This document shows, in pieces, positions 48,183 to 58,852 of a stretch of 64,000 nt of DNA. Source of the DNA: Pristionchus mayeri (Eukaryota > Nematoda > Chromadorea > Rhabditida > Neodiplogasteridae); NCBI GenBank assembly GCA_036245805.1, contig BTRK01000006.1, positions 23,716,365 to 23,780,364 on the forward strand, read 5' to 3'. The notes below the pieces were generated by a model, which had not been told where the DNA came from, made no database searches, and saw only the letters and a program-made list of their open reading frames with translations. Both the position numbers and the translations under genes were made by a program. Each line of letters opens with the position of its first letter. The stretch's first letter is position 1.

Positions 48183-49862
48183 TTGATGAAGATGAATATG
48201 GTCTTCTAACGGAAGAGGTGACACGGAGAACAGAGGGGGAAGGAGAGGGACGAATAGCATGTGAAGTACGACGGACCGAGTTCTGTCTAGATAGGGCAGA
48301 GGGAGCATGAGGAGTGGACTGGAACTGGGTAAACCTAGTGAGAGAGGACGAGGTACTGGGAGTGGTAGGGAAAGGAGTGTCCGTGCGGGAAGGTCTGGAT
48401 GAGGAGAGTCGAACAGGAGGGGAGTAGGTCGATGATCCCCCTGACTGGGACAGTAGACGCATCTCTTGTTGCTTCGCAATCTCTTTTCTGGCATTGTGGT
48501 TGATCCTACCGAGAATCAACCCTCTCCACCTCTCCTTCTGTGTCGCCACTCGAATGCGACGACGAAAGAGGACCACCTGAGGTAAGTGAATGCATCAATA
48601 GATTTAATCGATTAAGTGTAAGTACCTTGATCAGCCACTCCAGCATATCCTGATCGCGATGCTGGTGGAGAGTAGTAGTCGAATGGAAGAGAAGGACATC
48701 GAGCTTCCCCCCGAACGTCTCGATGCTCTCCTTCTCGTCGTCGATGGCATCGACCATCTCTTCAGTGACTCCCTCGTAGATTCCGTAGAGAGGAGCTGCA
48801 GAGGTAACAGTTGGTCATCGATTAGGAATTGCTGTAGATGTAGGGCTGAACTGATAGAGATCCCATCCAATGGAATGGCCGTTCCTTTCAACAGGCTATT
48901 GACCTGAGGCTTGAATAAAATATTGAATATATTGAATATTGTAGGGCTGACTGACCTTTCTCGGGAGGGGGAAGGCGCTCCTTCAGATCAGCTACCGTAC
49001 TCACTAGCTGCTCCACTTTCTCCAATCCCTCCTTTGTCCACTCTGTTAGGCGACGACTCTGAGAGATGAAGTAGTAAAAATGTTAGGTAGTAGAAATAGT
49101 GGACAAAAACTAATTAACCTCGTGTCGTACTCCAACAGTATCGTTATAGATCTCACGACAAGTCTCTTCCAATCTCTCCTGCCTATCGGACAACTTCTCG
49201 AAGTCTCTCTTCAGTCCCACCAGCAAGTCGTAGATCATGCCCATTGACGGCTGCCCTTCAAAGAGCTTCTAGAATGAATGAGAATGACAAGTGAAATGCA
49301 TACCGCCTGAGGAAGAAGGGATGAACTGCGATTGTTTTTTGGAAGCTTTCAGAGATCCCGTGGCTGCGTCACCTTTCTTCTTCCCCAGAGGAGGGAATAC
49401 GGTGGGGGGTACAACAGGAATGTCTGCTTCCACCGGGGGAAGAGAGTGTCCTCTCAGTCTCTCAGTCTTCACTTTCTTCAAAGGATGAACAGGGGAGAAA
49501 TCGAGACGGGGCACTCTCGCAGCTGCACGAGTAGGGCGAGATGACCGATCGTCCTCTTCTCCCTCGTCAAGCGGATGAACAACATCGAACTGCATACATA
49601 TGAGGTGATTACAGATTACAGGACCAAGTGATACAACTCTGACCAAGGGCTTTCTCTTCCGAGGAGGCTTCAGCCCTCCCTCTAGAGCCGTCTTCAGAAG
49701 ATCATTCATCTCCTCCTTCCTCCCTCCATTGATGTACACGGCGTCGACTAGATTCTTCCCAATCTTCACTTGAATGTCCTCCCATGCCAGAGCCGGGCCC
49801 TTGATCAGGGTGCGATCGATAATATCGTAGTGATCATCTATCTTCACTAGACAGTACGACAT
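48169..49862 (-). CDS. Unidentified gene inside the inverted-arm unit
   Basis: Exon-like segments: 49644-49862 (from ATG, MSYCLVKIDDHYDIIDR), 49304-49589, 49119-49268, 48956-49058, 48852-48903, 48626-48795 and 48169-48576. The N-terminal 70 residues look folded. The second exon is basic and Pro/Ser-rich with a Lys-Lys-Val-Lys patch. The third and fourth form a coiled coil (DFEKLSDRQERLEE). The C-terminal region 'QKERWRGLILGRINHNARKE' is followed by a Ser/Arg/Thr-rich tail ending at TAA in the left arm. The C-terminal helical part vaguely resembles a BEN domain; this is not established. Two junctions (after 49304 and after 48956) do not close in phase at visible donors, so the gene may be decaying or I have missed borders. 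A chromatin or DNA-related role would be a guess. Confidence 0.5.
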
Positions 49863-50121
49863 CCCCTGATAAAGCGAACGAACAGATACGAAATGGTGGC
49901 ACAAGAGCTTAACATGAAGAGATAAACAATGCAGAGAGCAGTCCGAGGAAGCATAATGATCTCCTTTCTCTGAATTACATCACTCTCGAGACTGCACTAC
50001 CCATGAAATTCTGATGAAATGATTGCACACGATCTTTATTCACCCCGATTTTATTCAATCTTCATTTATTCTGTTTTAAATTGTCATTCTGTGTTCACTT
50101 TATCACATTTCGTTGTTTCAG

Positions 50122-51399
50122 ATGTCGAAGCGAACCTGGAAGGACAAAGTGATTTGTTGGAAAGATTCAGGAATGTCCTACGGGAGAATCGTAGAGAAGT
50201 GTCACGAGATCGGAAAGACAAAGGTCACTTTATTTAACACGAATGTTCATAATCAGAAGATCAGGTATCCAAATCGACGATCTTCCGCATCGTTCATAAG
50301 ACGTACGACACGAGAAGGCCCTACACCCCATCCTCTATTGTCAATAAGGGGATGATCAGGCCGATCTTCAACTACATCTTCCATGCCTATATGGAAGACA
50401 GCCAGAAGCCAGTATCAGAACTCGTGGAGGAGATTCAGATAAACTTCAACGAGACTGTTAGTGATCACCCTCTCACATCATCCTTATCTACCGTAGTATG
50501 GAATGATCGTAATACTCGCTACCGTACCCATATGATTTGCAGCTGTCCCAGTCCGTGGTGAAGAGGATCAGGAAGGAGCAGGCAATCGATAAGGGAACGA
50601 TACGCTACGGTCACTCGGTGCGCTTGGCGAATCGTCCTCCTCGTCTCTCCTTCTGCACTCACCACCGCGCACTCGGAACAATGTTTATTAATCATTGTTT
50701 CACCGACGAGTCCATGGTGCAGTCGGGAGTGATAAGGCGATTCGTCTACATCCTCAAAGGGGACAATTCCCGTCGGGTCAAGCCCCGATTCAAACATCCT
50801 CCCAGTGTGAGTTCTCAAAATACCGCAGACACTCCTTAACACTTCCATATATTCAGCTTATGGTGTGGGGCGGAATCAGTTGGCAGGGAGCTACGCCACT
50901 CGTGATACTCCGTCGAGGGGTCACGGTAGATGGAGGAGTCTACCAGAAGATGCTGCATTCCGTCTATCTACAGTGGTCCAAGTCAGTTCTGCAATGCTCC
51001 TATCTTATTATTAAATCATTTCAGAGAGAAGTATGGCGGGAAGGTCATCCTGGTCCAAGATAACGCGAGGTGCCACACCTCCCAATCGACCCGAGCCTAC
51101 TTCGAGAATGAAGGAATCAAGGTATTAAACTTTTTAAAAAAAATGACACACCTTCATGACAGACCCTCGACTGGCCCGCAGAATCGCCGGATTTGAATCC
51201 GGTGGAGATGGCCTGGGCCATCATGAAGCAATGGCTCCAGTCCCAGAATAAGGCCGACACACTCGAGAGTCTCCGTGAGGGAATCAAGGAGTGGTGGGAG
51301 ACAAGGCTGACCAAAGAACTCTGCCGGAAACTGATCCTTAGGATGCAGGACCAAATGGAAAAGGTGGTTAAAACTAAGGGAGGACCAATCTACGATTAG
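50122..51399 (+). CDS. Tc1-type transposase (DD34E) with five introns
   Basis: Six exons close exactly in phase to 338 residues, a normal Tc1 size: 50122-50223, 50265-50456, 50543-50806, 50857-50981, 51025-51121 and 51163-51399. The first two encode two helix-turn-helix parts (WKDKVICWKDSGMSYGRI, then VSKSTIFRIVHK). The catalytic residues are Asp in 'FTDESMVQ', Asp in 'VQDNARCHTS' and Glu in 'SPDLNPVEMAW', with 34 residues between the last two; 'VWGGIS' is also present. Every key residue is intact with no stop. Most Tc1 transposases have no or few introns, so five spliceosomal introns suggest long residence as a host gene or an intron-rich lineage. It lies head-to-head with the unidentified gene at 48169-49862, about 260 bp away. 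Typical short Tc1 inverted repeats were not found around it. Confidence 0.88.
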
Positions 51400-51534
51400 A
51401 CCCCTTCTCCTTCTCCCATTTCCCCCTGTTTTCTAATTGTTTCACCCCTGTTTTGTTGAGAGATAAACGAGAAGATTATTTGTGACTAAAACAATTTATC
51501 GCAAAAAAATTACAAAGAAACTACCACAAAAAAC

Positions 51535-52022
51535 CTTGTTGAGGCGTCCGGTAAGGTTGACAACAATCTTGCCAGCGCGGTGGTCGTCGACGAAATAGAA
51601 CTCTCCGATGTATCCGTGCTTCATCATGACGGTCAGGAAACGGACGATGACCTGTAGATGTAATTAGTGAACCACTTGGAAGTTCCAGAAATTTTATACA
51701 CCATCTCTAGACAAAAATATATGGAATATGCGTGTTTTATCAGGTTTGTGGAATAAATTTAAAGAAAGAGCGAAATGCGGGAGCCAAACGAAAAATCCGG
51801 CATAGATTCGCCTTGGAGAAACGCATTTGCTCATTTAATTTTAATAAACCAGCTCACAGACGAGTTCAAAAGGAAATAAAAATAAAATAGAGGATCGCTG
51901 TGAAGAACACACGAAAAGAAGTAAAGAAAGCGAACCTTGGAGCAAGGGCGGACGAGGACCTGGCGCTTTCCGCGCTTCTCGGCATTGTTGATGGTCTTAA
52001 GAGCATCGGCGAGTACGCTCAT
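51535..52022 (-). pseudogene. rps-22: Truncated ribosomal protein uS8 (rps-22) gene
   Basis: Two exons of a small-subunit ribosomal protein uS8 (S15a/RPS22) gene are present. Exon 51936-52022 encodes '[18 protein letters not shown]' and '[11 protein letters not shown]'. Exon 51535-51651 encodes '[18 protein letters not shown]' and '[18 protein letters not shown]', then a GTTTTT donor. Together they give 68 of the roughly 130 residues normal for this family. The next exon, expected at lower coordinates with the C-terminal half, is absent; the Tc1-type transposase ends about 135 bp away instead. The exon around the start is open upstream to an acceptor at 52046. This is either a captured fragment or a resident gene cut by rearrangement. 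Splice sites look normal, so decay is recent or it is under constraint. Confidence 0.8.
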
Positions 52023-52227
52023 GCGAGTCAGGGGGGCCAACGCGACTGCAATCGAAAAGTTGAACCAAAAGTAAAGTGAGTGACGAAGCAGTAACAGTGA
52101 TATTACGAACACACGCGTTTCATCGTTTTGCAATTTGAAAAACAGCGAGATGCGGGAGTCAAATTAAAAATTCGGTATGGATTCGCCTTCCAGATTCGCA
52201 TTCACTCGTTTTTAATCATTATAAATG
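51770..52227 (-). ncRNA. Two related intronic segments in uS8 gene, snoRNA candidates
   Basis: The intron between the two uS8 exons (about 51770-51850) and the sequence upstream of the first exon (about 52145-52227) each contain a diverged copy of the same stretch of about 80 nt. Shared on the + strand are GCGARATGCGGGAGYCAAA and GATTCGCCTT. Introns of ribosomal protein genes often host snoRNAs, so paralogous snoRNAs are one explanation. I could not assign convincing C/D or H/ACA boxes, and an intronic repeat is equally possible. Confidence 0.3.
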
Positions 52228-52230
52228 AAC

Positions 52231-52627
52231 TGTCGAGCGACTAAACAATAAATTTTGCAACAAAAAGAGGAAAAACATGCGAACCTAATTTATCCACTAT
52301 CTGCCACGTGCGTATTCCGCGTGGGGGCCACTTGGGGCTACCCCCACGCCAGCTCGAAGCAAATTACCTGAAAAAATGCCAAGAGAAGAAAAGAATTTAA
52401 AAGAAAAGAAGTGAAAAGAAAACTTATCGTCCAAAATCGTCCCTGCTGCTGCTCCAGGCGGAGCAGCAGCATCCCAACTGCCTCTCGCTGGGTCTCCAGC
52501 TCGCTGAAGCAGAAAAATCGACAATTCGAACAATATAACATGACAAACAACCGAAAATTGTGGAAAAATGATGGGAAAGTCTAAATGCTGACAAATCCTC
52601 TTTGGCAAATTGTAATTTGCACAACCG
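52231..52627 (-). repeat. Right 397-bp inverted arm
   Basis: Reverse complement of 47786-48182 with about two substitutions. It begins TGTCGAGCGACTAAACAATA, which in the other arm encodes the final Ser-Ser-Asp and stop of the minus-strand gene; here those bases are not preceded by that gene. It ends CACAACCG at 52627. Confidence 0.9.
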
Positions 52628-53105
52628 TGCGAAGATAAAATTTAAAACTTCAAATTTGGACAGTCTGGTAAAGTAATGAATGGAAACGAAAGAAACAGAT
52701 TTTCGAAAATCCAAATATCAATCGTGAGAGGCATTCACTACGTTCTTTACACACCCTCTAGTTCAACGAGCCACTGCTCCATTTTGGGGGTCTCAAACGG
52801 AGGATCAGCTAAAACACTCCGGAGAAGTTGAATATCATTTTTTACTGTCCAAGTAATTTTACAAAGTATAGTAATCAACTGTGGTAAATTATATCGAATA
52901 TTATAAATCTTTATCGTGTCTCTTCAAAGTGTACATGGAATTTTTGAATAAATTCCTCTTTCATAAGACAATTGAAAATATGGGCGATTTGAATACGAGG
53001 GATAATATGCATCCGAGCCTACCAAATAGCAGACAGTGAGATAAGACTGACTAAAGTTATGGGCAAGCGATTCATAAGTGGTTAGAGGGAGGAGTTGTGT
53101 CCTCT

Positions 53106-55972
53106 CTACTTCTTGATGAGATTGAGGAATTCCTCCCTGGTCTTGGGGTCGTCTCTGAACACTCCCAACATGCACGATGTTGTCGTCGTCGCGTTGATCT
53201 TCTGCACTCCTCTCATCACCATGCACATGTGACTGAAATCATTTGAGTTTTATGGCTTTTCTTTGATCAAACTGCGAATGAAAAGAGTCCAAACAGCTGG
53301 GAAAAAATGACAGCATCAGATCATCCTACGATAGCAGTCCGTGGTGGTGCAGTCTATTTCTGTCGTTTCCCACCTGGCTTCGATGACGACAGCCACTCCC
53401 GTCGGCTGCACTGCCTGCACCATCGCTGTCGCGATCTGCTTCGTCAGCCTCTCTTGCACTCAAAATCGACACTATTGTACGGTTCAGGGGGGTTACGGAT
53501 CCAAAAAGGTCCAAATGTTGCTCACCCTGCAGGCGTCTGCTAAACATTTCGACGATGCGCGCGAGTTTGGAGAGACCGAGCACTTTCTTGTTAGGCAGAT
53601 AACCAATGTGCACCTAGAAAGAACCATTCTCTGTGAGTCAGACTGATCAATGAACGACGATGTATGTCTTCACGAATAAATACTCGTGAAGAAGTGAAAG
53701 GGAACGGAGGTTGGAGTGAGCTGACCTTGCCCAGGAATGGGACTAGATGGTGTTCGCAGAGAGAAAACATCTCGATGTCCTTCACTATGACCATCTCATC
53801 GTGATCCTCATCGAATACTGCGCCATTCAGCAGCTCTGAACGACGAAATGAGGGGAGGGGAGGGAGAGGCTGGATTAGTTAGGGATAGTACAATAATCTA
53901 CGAAGAAGCTGTTACATATTGGGGTGTCCGGAAAGTTCGTATAATGCTTCGGAAAAAAGTCAGTTCGCGATCAAATGCAGTGATTGCGCAATCTGTTTGT
54001 CAACAATGTATTGCATCATTCTGACGTTGAGTAGTGAGAGGATTTAATCAGTCTCCTAGTTGCTACATTGATTCTTGTGATGGACTCCCATCTCTACCTC
54101 CGAGCAGTTTACTTCATTACTACCGTCTTGGCCGATCCGTGAAGGAGGCCCACTCTGCCCTGGCCCAGTTGGAAGGAGCTGACGCCCCCTCCATACCCTT
54201 CTGCTATAAGTGGTTCTCCCGCTTCAAGAAAGGGGAGTTTGGTCTCGATGATCAACCCCGCTCTGGACGCCCTCCCTCCCTCGATCAGCCTCTCGTTCTC
54301 CGCACACTGAAGCGCAAGCCCATGGCCAGTGTGCGTGAGTTGAAGAAGGATACTGGTACTCCCAGATCAACGGTGTCCGATATCCTCCATCGATCTGGGA
54401 AGAAGCCGAAACTCCCACAAGTGATTCCCCATGACCTCTCCCCCGAACAGCTGAAAAATCGTGTTCAAGTCTGTCGGGAATTACTCCATCGTAGATCCAA
54501 TCTTCGATGGGTCAATTCCATCATCGCTACAGATGAGAAGTGGATCACGTACGATAACCCTGTGAGGAGACTGCAATGGGTGGATGCAGATGAGAAGCCC
54601 ACGCCAGTCCCGAAGAAGGAAGAGCACGGAAAGAAGGAACTCCTCTGCTTCTTCTTCTCAGTGCTCGGTCCCATCTACTGGGAGATCCTCGCCCCTGGCA
54701 CCAGCATCAATGCCGACCTCTTCTCTGAACAACTGGAAGATGTCGCGATCAGAGTCCCTCCCAGACTCCTGAACCAGGGCAAAATTCTTCTTCTGATGGA
54801 CAATGCTCGCCCACATCGAGCGAAGATGACCCAGAAGAAAATGGACGAGCTGAAGATCGAGAGGATTCCCCATCCACCGTATTCCCCGGATCTCTCCCCA
54901 TGCGACTACCACTGCTTCCGCTCTCTCTCTCTGACTTCTGCAAAGGAAAGAAGTTCAAGAATCGAGATGAAGTTGCGAGGGCTTTCGTGAACTGGGCGGT
55001 CTCGAAGAAACCCGCATTCTGGAAGAGAGGAATCGAGACCCTGCCCAATCGCTGGAGGGAGGTGGTAAGAAAGAAGGGGGCATACATTGGTCACTGAGAA
55101 TTGTAAAGCATTGAATAAAAAATAAAAACAAAAAATTATACGAACTTTCCGGACACCCCAATATATTCATTTGCATCGTTGAATCAATTTCCAGCGATTA
55201 GCTCGTGTTACCCACCCGACAGATTGTCTTCGTATCCTTTCGTGAAGAACATCATCGCTTTCGCTGCTCTTTCGGGAGTCTTCAGAACACCCTGCAAGAG
55301 AAGGCGGATTGAATTTTTCGATTATGAATTTCACAACAAGTTGGAAGATTGTTTTTGTATTTCTGTCGATCATAAAAGTGTACAGTATGCTAACCTGTCT
55401 GGTGGGGTCTTCTCCGATATTTTCGATGATCTGTCTGTACATTTTGGCGGTATCAGCGAGTCGATCCTCACCAGTGACGATCTTCCTCTGTGAATGATGG
55501 ATATCATATGAATTTCTATTCAGTGAGTCCTCGACAAGAATAGATACGAACCATCTCGTTTGTGTCTACAAGCTGCACCACAGAAGGAACAGAGGGGATT
55601 GAAACAGAGGATTGATACCTGGAGAGACTTGGGAAAGTTGAGTATCTCGGGACTGGAAGGAGTAAGAAGAGCAGGAGCACGGAGGGGAGACGTCTGGAAG
55701 CACACCCACACACTACACAACGCACACGGGAATACGGTAGACGGAGTATTCATAGAGTAGGATAGGATTCGAGGGACTCGGAGAGCGGAAACGCCAACAG
55801 AAGGGGGTGATGGCAGTGGTACTCAATCACGACACTTGCAGTAGCCTGAACCCAAACGGGATGGGAGAGGAATCCTCACCTGAGTGGCAGCCAATACAAC
55901 AGCTTTGCTCTCATCCTTCTCATCCTTCGATGAGACTCCGTTTCCATTCTGGGGCTGCTCCACGGTAACCAT
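53106..55972 (-). CDS. cat-4: GTP cyclohydrolase I
   Basis: Eight exons close exactly to 230 residues: 55880-55972, 55552-55572, 55395-55487, 55216-55291, 53726-53835, 53526-53613, 53374-53458 and 53106-53232. The enzyme (EC 3.5.4.16) converts GTP to dihydroneopterin triphosphate, the first step to tetrahydrobiopterin, needed for dopamine and serotonin synthesis; C. elegans CAT-4 has a similar length. Signatures: '[11 protein letters not shown]', '[12 protein letters not shown]', '[16 protein letters not shown]' (Cys-Glu-His-His; Cys and His bind the catalytic zinc), '[20 protein letters not shown]', '[11 protein letters not shown]' and '[18 protein letters not shown]', which carries the second zinc Cys. 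The N-terminus is a short disordered tail. The intron between 53835 and 55216 was enlarged by a mariner insertion; the splice sites are untouched. Confidence 0.95.
53919..55161 (+). mobile_element. Mariner transposon copy 2, inside a cat-4 intron
   Basis: Same length (1243 bp) and terminal repeats as copy 1, flanked by TA at 53917-53918 and 55162-55163. It lies in the intron between the fourth and fifth cat-4 exons, antisense to that gene. Small indels offset one another (two 1-nt losses, one 2-nt gain), so the total length is unchanged. Confidence 0.97.
54080..55097 (+). pseudogene. Frameshifted mariner transposase (copy 2)
   Basis: The counterpart of the intact transposase at 46411-47427. 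One T is missing in a T run near 54110, so the first codons are out of frame, and a CT dinucleotide is gained in a CT repeat near 54930, shifting the C-terminus. The middle, including the first two catalytic Asp and 'DNARPHRAK' with the standard His, reads normally. The copy should not make full-length enzyme but could be moved by the intact copy. Confidence 0.9.
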
Positions 55973-57875
55973 CGTGAGTCACTCACTGCAATTTGAATAT
56001 GAGTTGTACGTAGCTCCTGATTTTTTGCAAGTTGGAAAATACATATATCAAGAACTGTTTTACCAAAAAATCAGCTAAAAAGTAGTGAGAAAGTCTAAGA
56101 GATAAGGGCTGATTATTCCGAGAAAAAGGGAAGATGAGGAGCAGACTACGAGTGAGTAGAAAGAACTACTGGCACAAATGTGGAAGCAAAGTGCTTATAA
56201 ACGAAGATCGGCTGATGCAAAATCAACCTGACTGTCTGACTATATGTACTCAAATCATCATGAGAAGGGCGGAGTTACTCAGAGAGAAAAGAGACCGACA
56301 ATGGCCAGCACCAAGGTGAGAGCTGTCCCTCTCTGGAGGAGCAGGACCGACCAGAGGGCATTTGCTGAAGATGAGGAGAGTGGCAAAGAGCATTGGGGCT
56401 CATCCCGTGGACTAGAGTGTTCACAAGGGATGATCGAGGTGATGGAGAGGTGAGGGGGCATGGGGAGATAAGATCGTCTGAGAAGTGTGGTCTAGTGGAG
56501 CCAGAAGGGGCAGAGATACGTGCGAAGAAAGAGAAGTGAAATGCGTCTGAATTGAAACTATCGTGTGGTGGGAACAAGTTTGAGTGGCACAATTCAAGGA
56601 ATGAATCGGAAGGTGGGAGGGGTGGGCGAATTAGATTGCGAACAGTGGACTGTTCGTGTTTCTTCTCCTCTCTTCCTCCTCTTTCAACTCTCACTAATTG
56701 CCAGGCTCCTCTTCTTCTTCTTCTTCTTTTGATCGTTATCGTAGCTCTGGTTTTGGCTTACTGAGCGAAGAAAAGGGAGATTAGAGATCAATAATCTGAG
56801 TGGAGGTGAGATAGAATGCTCTTATCGGAGTACATCGAACTCCTTGATGAGAAATGGAGTGAAATCATGACAGACACCACTGATCCCCTTGATCAACGTC
56901 ATCCATGAAGGAGTGAGGGAATTGAAGTTCGAAGACGAGAAGAGATAAGAGTGAATAGGTGAAGGCCTCAGAATGCTGTGAGTGGCGGAGGTTGCGCCGC
57001 CCATCTAGAAGAGGAGAGAAGAGGGGGGGGGGGAGGGTGCTCAGATATTTCCCACCCCCACACAACCACCGAAAAGGTGGATGATGTGTTTGGAAGGCGT
57101 GATGTGGCCGAGCAAGGAAAGGTCTCGTTCGTTAGATGGGAATGAATGGAGAGGGGAGGGAGATGGAGAGGGGGATAAGATGGATCGTCCGCCTCCAAAA
57201 GAAGACTGGATTGGTAGGCAGAAAAGAGAAGCTGAATACTAGCTGAATGAGTCACGATCAGGCTCATGCCTAGAAATTTACATTCTTATATTTGTATACT
57301 AGATTTTATTTTGTTTGTCAAATATTAGATTACATCTTCTTAATGGAACAACTACGGAACATAAGCGCATAACAATGTATCAAGTTGAGAAAGGAAGTGT
57401 AGGAGGAAATGGAATCATCACGAGAAAAGGAGGGAATGAGGATGAACTCAGATCGACATGTACGATAAACGAAGTACAAATCGATTGAGCCAATTTTCAC
57501 CATCCCTGAAACTTATCGGATAATACTGTCAACTCTCGTCGTAGGCTCAAGGTAGAAAGGTTCTAAACTGATCCACTCTCCCTACAGCACAACAGCTCCC
57601 TACAGGCCACAATAAGTATAGTTTTTGCTTTTCTCATGCACCACAAAACACGTGCACTAATGCATTTTTCTCATGCACACTGTATAATCGCACTCGATTA
57701 TCCATTTCCGGGAAGTGATCTTGCAACGTCCGGAATGGATCTGCCTCATGGTTCCAAATTGCCGGATGCCCGTTACGTCGTTCAGGCCATTCCGTCCAAC
57801 CAATCTCTCTCTCTCTGAAAATGGGACATATATGAACGGACTCTGTTCTTTCTTCGGGAAAAGGATTGATAGTCG
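55973..57875. other. Upstream of cat-4, no firm gene
   Basis: Should contain the cat-4 promoter. Open stretches on both strands at 56240-56770 and 56820-57270 are Ser/Pro- or Arg/Glu-rich, without motif or splice support. A poly-G run lies at about 57021-57032. Nothing else is identifiable. Confidence 0.35.
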
Positions 57876-58427
57876 ATGTTCGAACAGATGAAGAAAAGCA
57901 GAAAAATGGACCCTCGATTGCCAATCGGAAAGTGTAGTAGACGTGTGAATGAAAAGGTAGTGGAAGCAGTCTCGCCCCCTCCTTTTCCTTCCTTTCTTTC
58001 ATTCGTATCATGGGGGACTCATGAGAATCTGAGAAAGGTGAGCGAGGCCCTTCTCTCCCTTCACACGCCTCCCCACTTCTTTCCCGTCGAAGAGAAAGCG
58101 GAGCCTCTCACTCACGAATTCAGCTGCCATTATCCAACCTCAGCAAAGGCTTACATCTGTGTAGTATCTAAAATAGTAGACAAACAGGTATACGATAGAC
58201 AAAAGAAGTTTACTTATGCGATGATATGTGCCGATATCCCCTCACGGGCTGCAAAGATAGATCACCTGGTGATTATGCATTCCTGGAGCCACACCATGAA
58301 CTATTATCACCTTCAGGGAACTTTCGCAATGGCTGAAGTCAGTGTGACTCTATGCTCCTCGCATGACGAGCATTCGAATATGTTGAGAAAGTGGATTCGA
58401 GGATGCCCAATGCAGAACCACGTATGA
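57876..58427 (+). CDS. Possible orphan open frame, 183 codons
   Basis: An uninterrupted frame of 552 nt, the longest single open stretch in the window apart from the mariner copies. The product has no signal peptide, transmembrane segment or motif that I recognise, and the composition is not clearly gene-like. A frame this long is near what chance allows in 64 kb, so it may not be a gene. Its neighbours give no functional hint. Confidence 0.15.
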   Translation: MFEQMKKSRKMDPRLPIGKCSRRVNEKVVEAVSPPPFPSFLSFVSWGTHENLRKVSEALLSLHTPPHFFPVEEKAEPLTHEFSCHYPTSAKAYICVVSKIVDKQVYDRQKKFTYAMICADIPSRAAKIDHLVIMHSWSHTMNYYHLQGTFAMAEVSVTLCSSHDEHSNMLRKWIRGCPMQNHV

Positions 58428-58852
58428 TTCAAGAGGGGATGCAGTGGAAGGCTTTGATTCACGAGGTTCTCACCCAATTGCAGACTAGTTCCATTACTTT
58501 TTTCTGTTAACACTATGCGCACTTAAAGCATGAATATGTTTGATCTACATAATTGAATAGAAAATCCATCAAATTCGTTATTGTGGCATGCTGTGTTAAC
58601 TTATATCTTATATAGGTTAACTGCAGCATTAGTTAGACTATATTTAGATAAATAGAGAGAGATAAATACCAAATAATCAAATTTGTAAAAATTAATATAG
58701 ATTATGACCATTTTCAGATACCCAGCTCTAAAGAAATACTGTAGTTTTAAAAAATTTCCAATAAATGCGCGCCGCTTGAATTATTCGCCTTGAATAATCA
58801 TTTTATTCTCATTAATGAGCTTCTTGTAGTCTTTTTTTTTTTTCAAGGCGTG

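Larger units (their letters stand above)
47786..52627. mobile_element. Composite unit bounded by long inverted arms
   Basis: A 4.84-kb block enclosed by 397-bp inverted arms. From left it holds a minus-strand unidentified gene, a + strand Tc1-type transposase with introns, and a minus-strand 5' fragment of ribosomal protein uS8. A shared 9-mer, GATAAAATT, lies 8 nt outside the left arm and 6 nt outside the right arm; if real it would be a 9-bp target duplication, as in Mutator-like elements. Long inverted ends, a 9-bp duplication and gene fragments would suit a Pack-MULE-like carrier, but the enclosed transposase is Tc1-type. Alternatives are two inverted insertions of one repeat around older DNA, or a rearrangement. 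Confidence 0.55.

Noticed and set aside
47769..52642. GATAAAATT pair as a proven target-site duplication
   Set aside because: It is offset 8 and 6 nt from the arm ends and is AT-rich, so it may be chance; reported only as a hint.
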